Source: Streptomyces guryensis (GTDB lineage: Bacteria; Actinomycetota; Actinomycetes; Streptomycetales; Streptomycetaceae). Taken from it: DNA of 64,000 bases. Shown here piece after piece: positions 15,640 through 25,267 of the stretch. The position numbers were made by a program, and so were the translations under genes. Numbering within the stretch: the stretch's first letter is position 1; the number at the start of each line of letters is the position of its first letter. The DNA is taken from positions 124,001 to 188,000 of the forward strand of contig NZ_JAJSBI010000005.1 in assembly GCF_021261325.1 (NCBI RefSeq). The letters run 5' to 3'. The notes beneath the pieces are model-generated. The model was not told the DNA's origin. It worked only from the letters and a program-made list of their open reading frames with translations, and did not search any database.

Positions 15640-18012
15640 TCACTCGTCGAGCAGCCCGATCTCCGCCCAGATCGTCTTCCCGTCCGCCGTATGCCGGCTA
15701 CCCCACCGCTGCGTGAGCTGAGCGACCAGCAGCAGCCCCCGCCCGCCCTCGTCCCACGTCTTCGCACGGCGCAGGTGCGGAGCCGTGTGGCTGGTGTCCG
15801 ACACCTCGCAGATCAGCGTGGCCTCGTCGTGGATCAGCCGCAGCCGGATGGGGTGCGCGCCGTAACGGATCGCGTTCGTGACGAGCTCGCTCACCACCAG
15901 CTCGGCGGTGAACGCCGCCTCCTGCAGTCCCCAGGTGTCCAGCTGCTCGACGACCTGCTTGCGGATCGGCGCGACCAGCGCCGGGTCGGCGGGGATGTGC
16001 CAGGTCGCCACCTGGGAGGCCGGCAGCCCGCGGGTGCGGGCCAGCAGAAGGGCCACGTCGTCCATGGCCCCGCCCGGCGGGAGCAGGGCGTGCAGCACCC
16101 GGTCGCAGGTCTCGTCCAGCGAGTCGGAGTACGTCTCCAGCGCGTCGCACAGCATCTGGTGGCTGGCGTCCACGTCCCGCTCGCGGGTCTCGATCAGCCC
16201 GTCCGTGTAGAACGACAGCACGCTGCCCTCACGCAGCTCCAGCTCGGCCGACTCGAACGGCAGCCCGCCCAGGCCCAGCGGCGGCCCGGCGGGCAGGTCC
16301 ACCTGCCGCGGGACCCCGCCCGGCGGGACCACGACCGGCGGTGGATGCCCGGCCCGGGCCAGCGTGCAGCGCCGCGACACCGGGTCGTAGACCGCGTACA
16401 GGCAGGTGGCGCCCACCTCGCCGGGGCTGCCGTCGTTGCCGGCCTCCGCGGACAGCCGGACCACCAGATCGTCCAGGTGGGTCAGCAGCTCGTCGGGGGC
16501 GAGGTCTATGTCGGCGAGGGTGCGCACGGCGGTACGCAGCCGGCCCATGGTGGCCGAGGCCTGGATGCCGTGCCCGACGACGTCCCCGACGACCATGGCG
16601 ACCCGCATCCCCGACAGCGGGATCACGTCGAACCAGTCACCGCCCACACCGGCCCGCGCCGCGGGCAGATAGCGCGAGGCGGCATCCACCGCGGCGGTAC
16701 GGGGCAGCGAGCGGGGCAGCAGGCTGCGCTGCAGGGCGAGGGCGGTCTCCCGCTCGCGGGAGAAGCGGCGGGCGTTGTCGACGCAGACGGCGGCGCGAGC
16801 GGTGATCTCCTCGGCCAGCAGGACGTCGTCCGCCGAGAAGGGGTCCGGCCGCCGGAACCGGGTGAGGACCGCGACACCGAGGGTCTGACCACGGGCCTGG
16901 ATCGGCACCGACATCGTGGAGTGGATGCCGTACTCCTTGACCCGCTCGGCGCGCGCCTTGTGCCAGCTCAGCCACTGGTCGAGGGCGCCCGAGGAGACCG
17001 ACGCGACGATCGTGCGGCCCGCCACCAGCGAGTCGGCCTGGGGCGAGCCGACAGGGTAGTGCTCCAGTTGCCCGGGCTTGAGGACGGCCTCGGGGGTGCC
17101 CGGATTGACCGAGAGGTGCGCGGCGCGGCGCAGGACGATCGGGGCGGTCAGCCGCAGCGGGGGCTCGCCACCGTGCTCCTGGAGGTCCAGCAGGTCGACG
17201 CTGACCAGGTCGGCCAGGGCGGGCACGAAGACGTCCGCGAGCTCCTGCGTCGTACGCGTGACGTCGAGCGTGGTGCCGATGCGCACACTCGCCTCGTTGA
17301 CCAGCTGCAGCCGCTCCCGGGCCAGGTAGTTGTCGGTGAAGTCGTGCGCCGCCAGGCACACGCCCCGCACCCGCCCCTCGGCGTCCGTGACCGGCGCCAA
17401 GCGGGCCAGCCAGGCGTGCGCGAGATCCTCGCCGCCGGTGCGCATGTACGTCTGGACGTCCAGCGGGCGCCCGGTGGTGAGCACCCGCACCATGTGCGCC
17501 TCGAGCTCCTCGCTCTGCGGCTTGCCGCCGATCTCGGCCAGGCGCAGCCCCCGCATGCGCTCCTCGGGCAGGCCGATCACGTCGGCCATGGCGTCGTTGA
17601 TCCGCTTCAGCCGCAGCCGCTCGTCGTACACGGCGACCGCGCAGGGCGACTGGGTGAGCGCCGCCTGGGCCAACGGGTCGTCGGGGGTGTGCGGGGCGTC
17701 GCCGTCCAGCGGGCTGAAGAGGAGCCACCGGCCGGGGACGTCGTCGCGCGACGGACGGTGGTGGGCGAGCAGCCAGACGGACACGTCGTGGCCGTCGCGG
17801 TGGCGCAGTGTGACGGTGCCGTCCCAGCGGGCCCCGCCCGGTGCGGGAACCTCCCCGTCGACCAGCAGATTTCGGCCGGGACGCCCCACCACCTCGGCGA
17901 CGGGCCAGCCCAGCAGCCGCTCAGCGCCCGCGTTCCACTCGAGAAGCGTGCCGGATTCACTGATGACAGCCCGCGCCGTCGCGGCATCGTCGAACGGATA
18001 CTCCGGGCTCAT
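15640..18012 (-). CDS. PAS/GAF sensor with SpoIIE-type phosphatase and HATPase domains
   Basis: A 790-residue cytoplasmic signalling protein. In order: two PAS-like domains (about 10-230; LLEWNAGAERLLGW and LRLKRINDAMADVIGL), a GAF domain (240-405), a PP2C/SpoIIE Ser phosphatase (425-625; GGDWFDVIPL, VGDVVGHG, ARAGHPPPVVV, FYTDGLIE) and an anti-sigma-type HATPase (645-770; SELVTNAIRYG, GRGLLLV). Such proteins dephosphorylate STAS anti-anti-sigma factors and may also bind or phosphorylate them. The ATG at 18012 has GGAG upstream and is preferred to a GTG 15 codons earlier. A STAS protein at 36876-37253 could be a partner, though this is only a guess. Confidence 0.9.
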   Translation of the reverse strand: MSPEYPFDDAATARAVISESGTLLEWNAGAERLLGWPVAEVVGRPGRNLLVDGEVPAPGGARWDGTVTLRHRDGHDVSVWLLAHHRPSRDDVPGRWLLFSPLDGDAPHTPDDPLAQAALTQSPCAVAVYDERLRLKRINDAMADVIGLPEERMRGLRLAEIGGKPQSEELEAHMVRVLTTGRPLDVQTYMRTGGEDLAHAWLARLAPVTDAEGRVRGVCLAAHDFTDNYLARERLQLVNEASVRIGTTLDVTRTTQELADVFVPALADLVSVDLLDLQEHGGEPPLRLTAPIVLRRAAHLSVNPGTPEAVLKPGQLEHYPVGSPQADSLVAGRTIVASVSSGALDQWLSWHKARAERVKEYGIHSTMSVPIQARGQTLGVAVLTRFRRPDPFSADDVLLAEEITARAAVCVDNARRFSRERETALALQRSLLPRSLPRTAAVDAASRYLPAARAGVGGDWFDVIPLSGMRVAMVVGDVVGHGIQASATMGRLRTAVRTLADIDLAPDELLTHLDDLVVRLSAEAGNDGSPGEVGATCLYAVYDPVSRRCTLARAGHPPPVVVPPGGVPRQVDLPAGPPLGLGGLPFESAELELREGSVLSFYTDGLIETRERDVDASHQMLCDALETYSDSLDETCDRVLHALLPPGGAMDDVALLLARTRGLPASQVATWHIPADPALVAPIRKQVVEQLDTWGLQEAAFTAELVVSELVTNAIRYGAHPIRLRLIHDEATLICEVSDTSHTAPHLRRAKTWDEGGRGLLLVAQLTQRWGSRHTADGKTIWAEIGLLDE

Positions 18013-18268
18013 CGTCGCCACTCCATCGCGAACACTCACAGTGAACCGCCGGGTCACTTGAGTTCCAGCCTAGTCCGTCGGCGAGCTGTGCGGACGGGAA
18101 CCCCCTCGGGCCCGCGGCGGGCCGGTCAAGGGGCAATTCCGGCCGTTGTGACCCGTGGGGCAGAAGGGCGCCCCCGTACCCTTGACGGCCCTGTGTGGCG
18201 TCACGTCAGAATCTGTTTGTTCACGATCAGTTGTGAGTACTTCTGGGCCCTGACGAGGAGGAGCCGCC
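18013..18268 (+). promoter_or_regulatory. Divergent promoter region, SpoIIE / GH2
   Basis: This 256-bp divergent gap has a -35-like TTGACG (18182-18187) and a -10-like CAGAAT (18207-18212) with 19-bp spacing, pointing to the GH2 gene, and a TTCAC/GTGAG pair near 18225-18241. The assignment is tentative and no CebR-type box was found here. Confidence 0.35.
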
Positions 18269-21200
18269 GTGACAGTGACTCGAAGATCGGTTCTGATCGC
18301 TTCCACCACCGCGCCGGCTGCCGGAGCGCTTCTCGCCACCCCGGTGGCCCGGGCCGCAGAGGCGGCCGCCGGCGGATCCGGCCGCCGCACCGTCGCCCTG
18401 CGCGACGGCTGGCGTTTCGCGCTGGTCGACCCGGGCGGGATCACCGACCCCACCGGCGCCTACGCACAGGCCGCCGACCCCGGTTACGACGACTCGGCGT
18501 GGCGCGAGGTGGCGGTGCCGCACGACTGGAGCATCGAGCAGACCCCGACCACCGAGCACGGCACCACCAGCGGCACGGGCTTCTTCCCCGGCGGCCTCGG
18601 CTGGTACCGCCTCGCCTTCACACTGCCGCCCGCCTTCGCCGGCAAGCGGATCTCGGTGGAGTTCGACGGCGTCTACATGGACTCCTACGTCTACTGCAAC
18701 GGCACCCAGGCCGGCCGGCACCCCTACGGCTACACCGGCTTCGCCCTCGACCTGACCGATCTGCTGCACACCGACGGCACCACCGAGAACGTGATCGCCG
18801 TCAAGGTGCAGAACCAGCTCCCCAGCAGCCGCTGGTACTCGGGCAGCGGCATCTACCGCGAGGCCCGCCTGGTCGTCACCGAACCGGTGCACGTCGAGCG
18901 CTGGGGCACCTACGTCTCCACGCCGGACATCACCGGCGAGCGGGCCGTCGTCCACGTACGGACCTCGGTGGTGAACGAGTCCGGCGCCGCGAGCCAGGTC
19001 GAGATCCGCTCGACGGTCAAGGACCCCGACGGCCGCACGGTGGCCCGCGCCGCCACCACGGTCGCTGTCACCGACAAGACCGCCGAAACCCACGAACTCA
19101 CCGTCCCCAGGCCCAGGTTGTGGGATCTCGCGACCCCGCACCGCTACACCCTGGAGACCGAACTGCGCGTCGGCGGAAGGACCGTCGACACCTGCCGCAC
19201 CGTCTTCGGCATCCGCACCTACCGTTTCGACCCCGACGAGGGCTTCTCCCTCAACGGCACCTACACGAAGATCAAGGGCGTTGACCTTCACCACGACCAG
19301 GGCGCCCTGGGCTCCGCGATCAGCATCGACGCCGTGCGCCGGCAGCTGACCATCATGAAGTCGATGGGCGTCAACGCCTTCCGCACCTCCCACAACCCGC
19401 CCTCGCCGCAGATCATCGAGGTCTGTGAGGAACTGGGCATCGTGATGATGGTGGAGGCCTTCGACTGCTGGAAGACCGGCAAGACGAGGTACGACTACGG
19501 CCGCTTCTTCGACGAGTGGTGCGAGAAGGACGCCACCGAGATGGTGCTCGCGGCCCGCAACTCGCCCGCCGTGGTGCTGTGGTCCATCGGCAACGAGATA
19601 CCCGATTCGACCTCGACTGCCGGACTGGCCATGGCGGACCGGATCATCGGTGCCATCAAGGCGGCGGACGACACCCGGCCGGTCGTCATCGGCTCGAACA
19701 AGTACCACGGCGTGCCCGCCACCGGCTCCGCGGCCGACCTCATGCTGGCCAAGCTGGACGGCCTCGGTCTCAACTACAACACCGCCAAGTCGGTCGACGC
19801 CCTGCACGCCAAGTACCCGAAGCTGTTCCTCTTCGAGTCGGAGTCCTCGTCGGAGACCTCGACCCGCGGCTCCTACCAGGAGCCCGAGCACCTCAACACC
19901 GGCGAGAACCAGACGCCCGGCAGGCGCGAGGTCTCCTCCTACGACAACAACCTCGCCTCCTGGACCATGAGCGGCGAGTACGGCCACAAGAAGGACCGGG
20001 ACCGCAAGTGGTTCGCCGGGCAGTTCCTGTGGTCCGGCATCGACTACATCGGCGAGCCGACGCCGTACGACGTCTTCCCGGTCAAGGCGTCCTTCTTCGG
20101 CGCGGTCGACACGGCCGGCTTCCCCAAGGACATGTACTACCTGTTCCAGAGCCAGTGGATCAGCGAACCCATGGTCCATCTGCTGCCCATGAGCTGGAAC
20201 CACGAGGAGGGCGACACGGTCGAGGTGTGGGCGTACTCCAACGTCGACACCGTCGAGCTGTTCCTCAACGGAAAGTCCCTCGGCACGCGCACCTTCGACA
20301 GGAAGAGGACCACGGACGGCCGTACGTATCTGGAGACCACGGAGGCCACCGGAGACGACAAGACCTTCACCACGGGCCCCTACCCGGGCAGTTACACCAG
20401 CCCGAACGGCAGCGCGGGCAAGCTGCACCTGACCTGGAAAGTGCCGTTCCAGCCGGGCGAGTTGAAGGCGGTGGCACGCAGCGACGGCAAGGCGGTCGCC
20501 ACCGACGTGCTGCGCACGGCGGGCGGACCGCATGCCGTACGGCTCACGGTGGACCGCAAGTCCCTTGCTGCGGACGGGCGTTCGCTGGCGTTCGTGACCG
20601 CGGACGTCGTCGACGCACACGGTGTGGTGGTGCCCGACGCCGAGAACCTGATCACCTTCGACGTGCGGGGTGGATCGCTTGCGGGGCTGGACAACGGCCG
20701 GGAGGAGAGCGCCGAGCGCTACCAGGCCACCACCCGCACCGCCTTCCACGGCAAGGCCCTTGCCATCGTGCGCTCGGGCACCAAGTCCGGCGCCCTGAAG
20801 GTGATCGCACGCGCGGAGGGGCTGCGGACGGGAACCGCGATCGTGCGCACCACGCCCGCCCGGTCGGCCACCACTCCGGCGGCCGCCTTCGGACCGGAGC
20901 ACCCGGCGCCTTTGAACTACCCGTATGCGGACGCCAGTTACTCCGGCCGCCCGGACACCCTCCCCGCCGCCATGCTCGACGGCGACACGGCCACCGGCTG
21001 GTCCAACGCCTTCAGCAAGTCGGCCACGGCCCTGCTGCCCGCCTTCAACGGCGCCCGCCCCGAGGACTGGGTCTCGGTGGACTACGGGCGTACCCGGGGC
21101 TTCGACCGGGTGGAGGTCTCCTTCACCGTTGACGCCACGCACAGCCTCCCCGCGTCGGTGCAGGCTGCCGTGTGGGACGGCCACCGGTACGTGCCCGTCA

Positions 21201-21361
21201 CGGGAGCGGCGGTCGACTGGGCCACCGCCTCGGACGCGCCCACCGTCGTCACCTTCGACGCGGCGCGCGGCTCCCGCCTGCGGCTCACGCTGACCAGCGC
21301 TCATCCGGGCGAAGTCCTCGGGGCCGTGCGGATCAGCAAGTTGGCGGCGCCGGGCGGCTGA
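18269..21361 (+). CDS. Tat-exported glycoside hydrolase family 2 (beta-galactosidase-like)
   Basis: A 1030-residue secreted enzyme. The signal peptide begins TRRSVLIAST (a twin-arginine pair) and ends near ARAAEA. GH2 domains in order: sugar-binding jelly roll (about 40-210), Ig-like domain (to 320), TIM barrel (320-600), then DUF4982/Ig-like domains and a C-terminal discoidin-like module (about 880-1030; AMLDGDTATGWSNAFS, RGFDRVEVSFTV). The acid/base Glu is in SIGNEIPD (about residue 443) and the nucleophile Glu is in LFLFESESS (about 523). It probably removes beta-linked sugars from plant polysaccharides. Co-orientation with the GH9 cellulase fits biomass degradation. Confidence 0.9.
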   Translation: MTVTRRSVLIASTTAPAAGALLATPVARAAEAAAGGSGRRTVALRDGWRFALVDPGGITDPTGAYAQAADPGYDDSAWREVAVPHDWSIEQTPTTEHGTTSGTGFFPGGLGWYRLAFTLPPAFAGKRISVEFDGVYMDSYVYCNGTQAGRHPYGYTGFALDLTDLLHTDGTTENVIAVKVQNQLPSSRWYSGSGIYREARLVVTEPVHVERWGTYVSTPDITGERAVVHVRTSVVNESGAASQVEIRSTVKDPDGRTVARAATTVAVTDKTAETHELTVPRPRLWDLATPHRYTLETELRVGGRTVDTCRTVFGIRTYRFDPDEGFSLNGTYTKIKGVDLHHDQGALGSAISIDAVRRQLTIMKSMGVNAFRTSHNPPSPQIIEVCEELGIVMMVEAFDCWKTGKTRYDYGRFFDEWCEKDATEMVLAARNSPAVVLWSIGNEIPDSTSTAGLAMADRIIGAIKAADDTRPVVIGSNKYHGVPATGSAADLMLAKLDGLGLNYNTAKSVDALHAKYPKLFLFESESSSETSTRGSYQEPEHLNTGENQTPGRREVSSYDNNLASWTMSGEYGHKKDRDRKWFAGQFLWSGIDYIGEPTPYDVFPVKASFFGAVDTAGFPKDMYYLFQSQWISEPMVHLLPMSWNHEEGDTVEVWAYSNVDTVELFLNGKSLGTRTFDRKRTTDGRTYLETTEATGDDKTFTTGPYPGSYTSPNGSAGKLHLTWKVPFQPGELKAVARSDGKAVATDVLRTAGGPHAVRLTVDRKSLAADGRSLAFVTADVVDAHGVVVPDAENLITFDVRGGSLAGLDNGREESAERYQATTRTAFHGKALAIVRSGTKSGALKVIARAEGLRTGTAIVRTTPARSATTPAAAFGPEHPAPLNYPYADASYSGRPDTLPAAMLDGDTATGWSNAFSKSATALLPAFNGARPEDWVSVDYGRTRGFDRVEVSFTVDATHSLPASVQAAVWDGHRYVPVTGAAVDWATASDAPTVVTFDAARGSRLRLTLTSAHPGEVLGAVRISKLAAPGG

Positions 21362-21451
21362 GCACTCGCAGCGGTCCGGGCGGGAAACCAGTCCCGTCCG
21401 GACTGTTGACGGGGTGTCATGGCGCCAACAAACATGAGCTGCGTCCGCATC

Positions 21452-21465
21452 TGGGAGCGCTCCCA
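21452..21465. promoter_or_regulatory. CebR operator (perfect 14-bp palindrome)
   Basis: TGGGAGCGCTCCCA is an exact match to the known Streptomyces CebR box, bound by the LacI-type repressor CebR and released by cello-oligosaccharides. It lies 52 bp upstream of the GH9 start, inside an open frame that would otherwise suggest an earlier start. It predicts cellobiose-inducible expression of the cellulase. Confidence 0.9.
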
Positions 21466-21517
21466 CCCCGTTGGGCTTGGCGAGCGTCACCCGTACCTCA
21501 GCCCGAGGAGCCCAGAC

Positions 21518-23761
21518 GTGAAACGACGCAGAACCATCCTGCTGACCCTGACGGCCCTGTTGGGGGCGGCGCTGACCGGGGTGCCGGCCCAGCCGGCCGC
21601 CGCCGACGAGGTCGAGCAGCTGAAGAACGGCACCTTCGACACCACCACCGCGCCTTGGTGGACGACCACCAACGTCACCGCGGGCCTGTCCGGCGGACAG
21701 CTCTGCGCGGATGTGCCGGGCGGCACCACCAACCGCTGGGACGCAGCGGTCGGCCAGAACGATGTCACCCTGAAGAAGGGAGAGTCGCACAGGTTCAGTT
21801 TCAAAGCGACCGGTTCGCCCGAGGGACACGTGGTGCGGGCGGTCGTGGGGCTCCAAGTGGCGCCGTACGACACGTACTTCGAGGTCAGCCCGCAGCTGAG
21901 TGTCTCCGGCAACACCTACTCGTACACCTTCACCTCGCCCGTCGACACCACCGAGGGCCAGGTCGCCTTCCAGGCCGGCGGCAGCGCGGACGCCTGGCGG
22001 TTCTGCATGGACGACATATCGCTGCTCGGCGGTGTCCCGCCGGAGGTCTACCAGCCGGACACCGGACCGCGCGTGCGCGTCAACCAGGTCGCCTATCTGC
22101 CCTCCGGGCCCAAGAACGCCACCCTCGTCACCGACGCCACCTCGAAACTGCCCTGGCAGCTCAAGAACGCCGCCGGTGCGACGGTCGACCACGGCTGGAC
22201 CGTGCCGCGCGGGGTCGACGTCTCCTCCGGGCAGAACGTCCACTCGATCGACTTCGGGGAGTATCGCAGGCAGGGCAAGGGCTTCACGCTGGTGGCCGAC
22301 GGGGAGACCAGCCGCCCGTTCGACATCGGCACCGGCGCCTACCAGAAACTCCGGCTCGACTCGCTGAAGTACTACTACACACAGCGCAGCGGCATAGCGA
22401 TCCGCGACGACCTGCGTCCGGGGTACGGCCGGGCCGCCGGGCACCTCGACGTGGCGCCGAACCAAGGCGATGCCCACGTGCCCTGCCAGCCGGGCGTGTG
22501 CGACTACACGCTGGACGTCACCGGCGGCTGGTACGACGCCGGCGACCACGGCAAGTACGTCGTCAACGGCGGCATCGCCACCTGGGAGCTGCTGAGCACG
22601 TACGAACGCGAACTGCTGGCCCGCACCGGGGAGTCGGAGAAGCTGCGCGACGGCACCCTCGCCATCCCGGAGAGCGCGAACAAGGTGCCCGACATCCTCG
22701 ACGAGGCCCGTTGGGAGCTGGAGTTCCTGCTCAAGATGCAGGTCCCCGACGGGCAGCCGCTGGCCGGCATGGCCCACCACAAGATCCACGACGCGCAGTG
22801 GACCGGCCTTCCACTGCTGCCCGGCGACGACCCGCAGAAGCGCGAACTGCACCCGCCGTCCACCCAGGCGACCCTCAACCTGGCGGCGACGGCTGCCCAG
22901 GCGGCCCGCCTGTACCGCCCCTACGACCGTGCCTTCGCGGCGAAGGCGCTGACCGCGGCCCGCAAGGCCTGGTCGGCGGCGCTCGCGCACCCCGCCATGT
23001 ACGCCTCCGCGAGTGACGGCACCGGAGGCGGCACCTACGACGACACCAACGCGACGGACGAGTTCTACTGGGCGGCGGCGGAGCTGTATCTCACCACGGG
23101 CGAGAAGGAGTTCGCGGACTACGTGCGCAACTCCCCGGTGAACACAGCCGACATCTTCGGCCCGCTCGGCTTCGACTGGGGAAGGACGGCCGCAGCGGGA
23201 CGCCTCGACCTCGCGACCGTGCCCAGCAAGCTGCCCGGCCGGGGCAAGATCCGCCAGTCCGTCGTCAAGGGCGCCGACCGCTACCTGGCCACCCAGAAGT
23301 CACAGCCGTACGGCATGCCGTACGCGCCCGACGACAACGTCTACGACTGGGGCTCCAGCCACCAGATCCTCAACAACGGGGTGGTTCTGGCGACGGCGTA
23401 CGACATCACGGGAGCGTCGAAATACCGGGACGGTGCCGTCCAGGGCATGGACTACATCCTTGGCCGCAACGCGCTGAACATCTCGTACGTCACCGGCTAC
23501 GGCGAGGTCAACTCCCACAACCAGCACAGCCGTTGGTACGCCCACGAACTCGACCCGAAGCTTCCGAACCCGCCGCCCGGCACCCTGGCGGGCGGGCCGA
23601 ACTCGTCCATCCAGGATCCCTACGCACAGAGCAAGCTCCAGGGCTGCGTCGGCCAGTTCTGCTACATCGACGACATCCAGTCCTGGTCGACGAACGAGAC
23701 GGCCATCAACTGGAACGCGGCCCTGGCCCGGATGGCGTCCTTCGTGGCGGACCAGGGCTGA
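21518..23761 (+). CDS. Secreted endoglucanase, glycoside hydrolase family 9
   Basis: A 747-residue cellulase. A Sec signal peptide ([20 protein letters not shown], cleaved near AAADE) is followed by a CBM4/9-type carbohydrate-binding module (about 30-170; [14 protein letters not shown]), the CelD_N Ig-like domain (about 185-275) and the GH9 (alpha/alpha)6 barrel. Catalytic parts visible: [12 protein letters not shown] with the base Asp (about 340), the NSHNQHSRW His loop, and the acid Glu in [12 protein letters not shown] (about 726). The GTG at 21518 has GAGGAG 7 bp upstream; an earlier ATG (21419) would place the CebR operator inside the coding region and was rejected. Confidence 0.93.
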   Translation: MKRRRTILLTLTALLGAALTGVPAQPAAADEVEQLKNGTFDTTTAPWWTTTNVTAGLSGGQLCADVPGGTTNRWDAAVGQNDVTLKKGESHRFSFKATGSPEGHVVRAVVGLQVAPYDTYFEVSPQLSVSGNTYSYTFTSPVDTTEGQVAFQAGGSADAWRFCMDDISLLGGVPPEVYQPDTGPRVRVNQVAYLPSGPKNATLVTDATSKLPWQLKNAAGATVDHGWTVPRGVDVSSGQNVHSIDFGEYRRQGKGFTLVADGETSRPFDIGTGAYQKLRLDSLKYYYTQRSGIAIRDDLRPGYGRAAGHLDVAPNQGDAHVPCQPGVCDYTLDVTGGWYDAGDHGKYVVNGGIATWELLSTYERELLARTGESEKLRDGTLAIPESANKVPDILDEARWELEFLLKMQVPDGQPLAGMAHHKIHDAQWTGLPLLPGDDPQKRELHPPSTQATLNLAATAAQAARLYRPYDRAFAAKALTAARKAWSAALAHPAMYASASDGTGGGTYDDTNATDEFYWAAAELYLTTGEKEFADYVRNSPVNTADIFGPLGFDWGRTAAAGRLDLATVPSKLPGRGKIRQSVVKGADRYLATQKSQPYGMPYAPDDNVYDWGSSHQILNNGVVLATAYDITGASKYRDGAVQGMDYILGRNALNISYVTGYGEVNSHNQHSRWYAHELDPKLPNPPPGTLAGGPNSSIQDPYAQSKLQGCVGQFCYIDDIQSWSTNETAINWNAALARMASFVADQG

Positions 23762-23767
23762 GGTCTT

Positions 23768-25267
23768 TCAGGACTGCGACTCGTGCTCCACGAGCTCGGG
23801 TTGCCGCCTGTGTTCCACGAGTTCCCCCTGCCGCCGGTGGGCGGTGAGGGTGTGGAGTTCGGCCTGATCGAGCGGCTGGTGCACCTCGACGTACTCGCCG
23901 TGCGGCAGCCGCTTGATCAGGCCGGTCTCCCGGCCGTGCAGCACCAGCTCCCTGTCGCGGAGTTGGAGACCCAGGCAAACGCGGCGGGTGACGACGAAGA
24001 CGACCGCCGGGAGGAGGAACACCGCGACGCGGACCGTCCAGGTGACCGTGTTGACCGACAGGTGCAGACGGGTGGCGACGATGTCGTTGCCGCCTCCCGC
24101 CAGCAGGATCAGATAGAGGCTGATCCAGGCCGCGCCGATCGCCGTGCGGACGGGACGGTTGCGGGGACGGTCCAGGAGGTGGTGTTCGCCCTTGTCACCG
24201 GTCACCCGGGCCTCCAGGAACGGGTAGACCCCGATGAAGACCAGGAGCAGCGGGAAGACCACGATCGGAATCAGCACGCCGAGGACGAGCGTGTGGCCCC
24301 ACAGCGTGATCTCCCAGCCCGGCATCACCCGGACCAGGCCCTCCGCGAAGCCCAGGTACCAGTCGGGCTGGGCGCCCGTGGACACCTGGTCGGGGCGGAA
24401 GGGGCCGTACACCCAGACCGGGTTGACCGTCGCCACGGCCGCGATCAACGTCAGCGCGCCGAAGACGAGGAAGAAGAACCCGCCCGCCTTCGCCAGGTAC
24501 ACCGGCATGAACGGCGTACCGATGACGTTGCGTTCGGTCCGTCCGGGCCCCGCGAACTGCGTGTGCTTGTGGTGGACGACCAGGATGAGGTGCGCCACGA
24601 CGAGTGCCGCCATGACACCGGGGATCAGCAGGATGTGCAGCGAGTAGAAGCGGGCCACGATGTCGTGGCCGGGGAACTCGCCACCGAACAGGAACATCGA
24701 CAGATACGTCCCGACGATCGGCACCGACAAGAGGGCGCCGTTGACGAAACGCAGGCCCGTGCCGGACAACAGGTCGTCCGGCAGCGAGTAGCCGAACAGG
24801 CCCTCGAACAGGCCCAGGAACAGCAGCAGCCAGCCGAACAGCCAGTTGACCTCCCGGGGCCTGCGGAACGAACCCGTGAAGAAGTGCCGCATCATGTGCG
24901 TCAGCATCCCGGCGACGAAGACCAGTGCCGCCCAGTGGTGCAGCTGCCGGATCAGCAGGCCGCCGCGCACGTCGAAGCTGATGTGCAGCGTGGAGGCGTA
25001 CGCCTCGGACATCCGCACGCCGTTGAGCGGGACGTAACTGCCGTGGTACGTCACCTCGTTCATCGACGGATGGAAGAAGAGGGTGAGATACACCCCGGTC
25101 AGGACCAGCACGACGAAGCTGTACAGGCAGATCTCGCCGAGCAGGAACGACCAGTGGTCCGGGAATACCTTGCGCAGGTACTTCCGGCCGAGCGAGTGGA
25201 TGCCGAGGCGGCCGTCGAGCCAGTCGGCGACGCGCTCGCCCCTGCCGGAGGTCTCCCTGTCGGTCAC
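23768..25267 (-). CDS. QcrB-like cytochrome b subunit, orphan
   Basis: A 499-residue membrane protein like the cytochrome b of the actinobacterial bc1-aa3 supercomplex. Haem ligands lie in LHHWAALVFVAGMLTHMMRHF and RFYSLHILLIPGVMAALVVAH, and the quinol-site motif is PDWYLGF. The last about 60 residues are hydrophilic and repeat VEH/ELVEH-like segments. The GTG start overlaps the stop of the upstream ECF41 sigma gene by 4 bp, with GAGGAGGA just before. The normal qcrCAB partners (cytochrome c, Rieske protein) and ctaE are not nearby, so this is a second, stand-alone copy with an unclear role. Confidence 0.85.
   Translation of the reverse strand: MTDRETSGRGERVADWLDGRLGIHSLGRKYLRKVFPDHWSFLLGEICLYSFVVLVLTGVYLTLFFHPSMNEVTYHGSYVPLNGVRMSEAYASTLHISFDVRGGLLIRQLHHWAALVFVAGMLTHMMRHFFTGSFRRPREVNWLFGWLLLFLGLFEGLFGYSLPDDLLSGTGLRFVNGALLSVPIVGTYLSMFLFGGEFPGHDIVARFYSLHILLIPGVMAALVVAHLILVVHHKHTQFAGPGRTERNVIGTPFMPVYLAKAGGFFFLVFGALTLIAAVATVNPVWVYGPFRPDQVSTGAQPDWYLGFAEGLVRVMPGWEITLWGHTLVLGVLIPIVVFPLLLVFIGVYPFLEARVTGDKGEHHLLDRPRNRPVRTAIGAAWISLYLILLAGGGNDIVATRLHLSVNTVTWTVRVAVFLLPAVVFVVTRRVCLGLQLRDRELVLHGRETGLIKRLPHGEYVEVHQPLDQAELHTLTAHRRQGELVEHRRQPELVEHESQS

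Noticed and set aside
15556..19284. A 1242-codon plus-strand frame across the SpoIIE gene
   Set aside because: It is an antisense shadow of the SpoIIE phosphatase (minus strand) that then runs out of frame into the GH2 gene; its composition is Arg/Gly/Gln-rich without domains.
21419..21517. Earlier ATG start (21419) for the GH9 cellulase
   Set aside because: It would place the CebR operator within the coding region and put 33 extra residues before the signal peptide. GTG 21518 has a proper ribosome site.
18227..22990. A very long minus-strand open frame of 1587 codons opposite the GH2 and GH9 genes
   Set aside because: It is antisense to two clear glycoside hydrolases, has an Arg/Val/Gly-rich composition typical of shadow frames in GC-rich DNA, and shows no family match.
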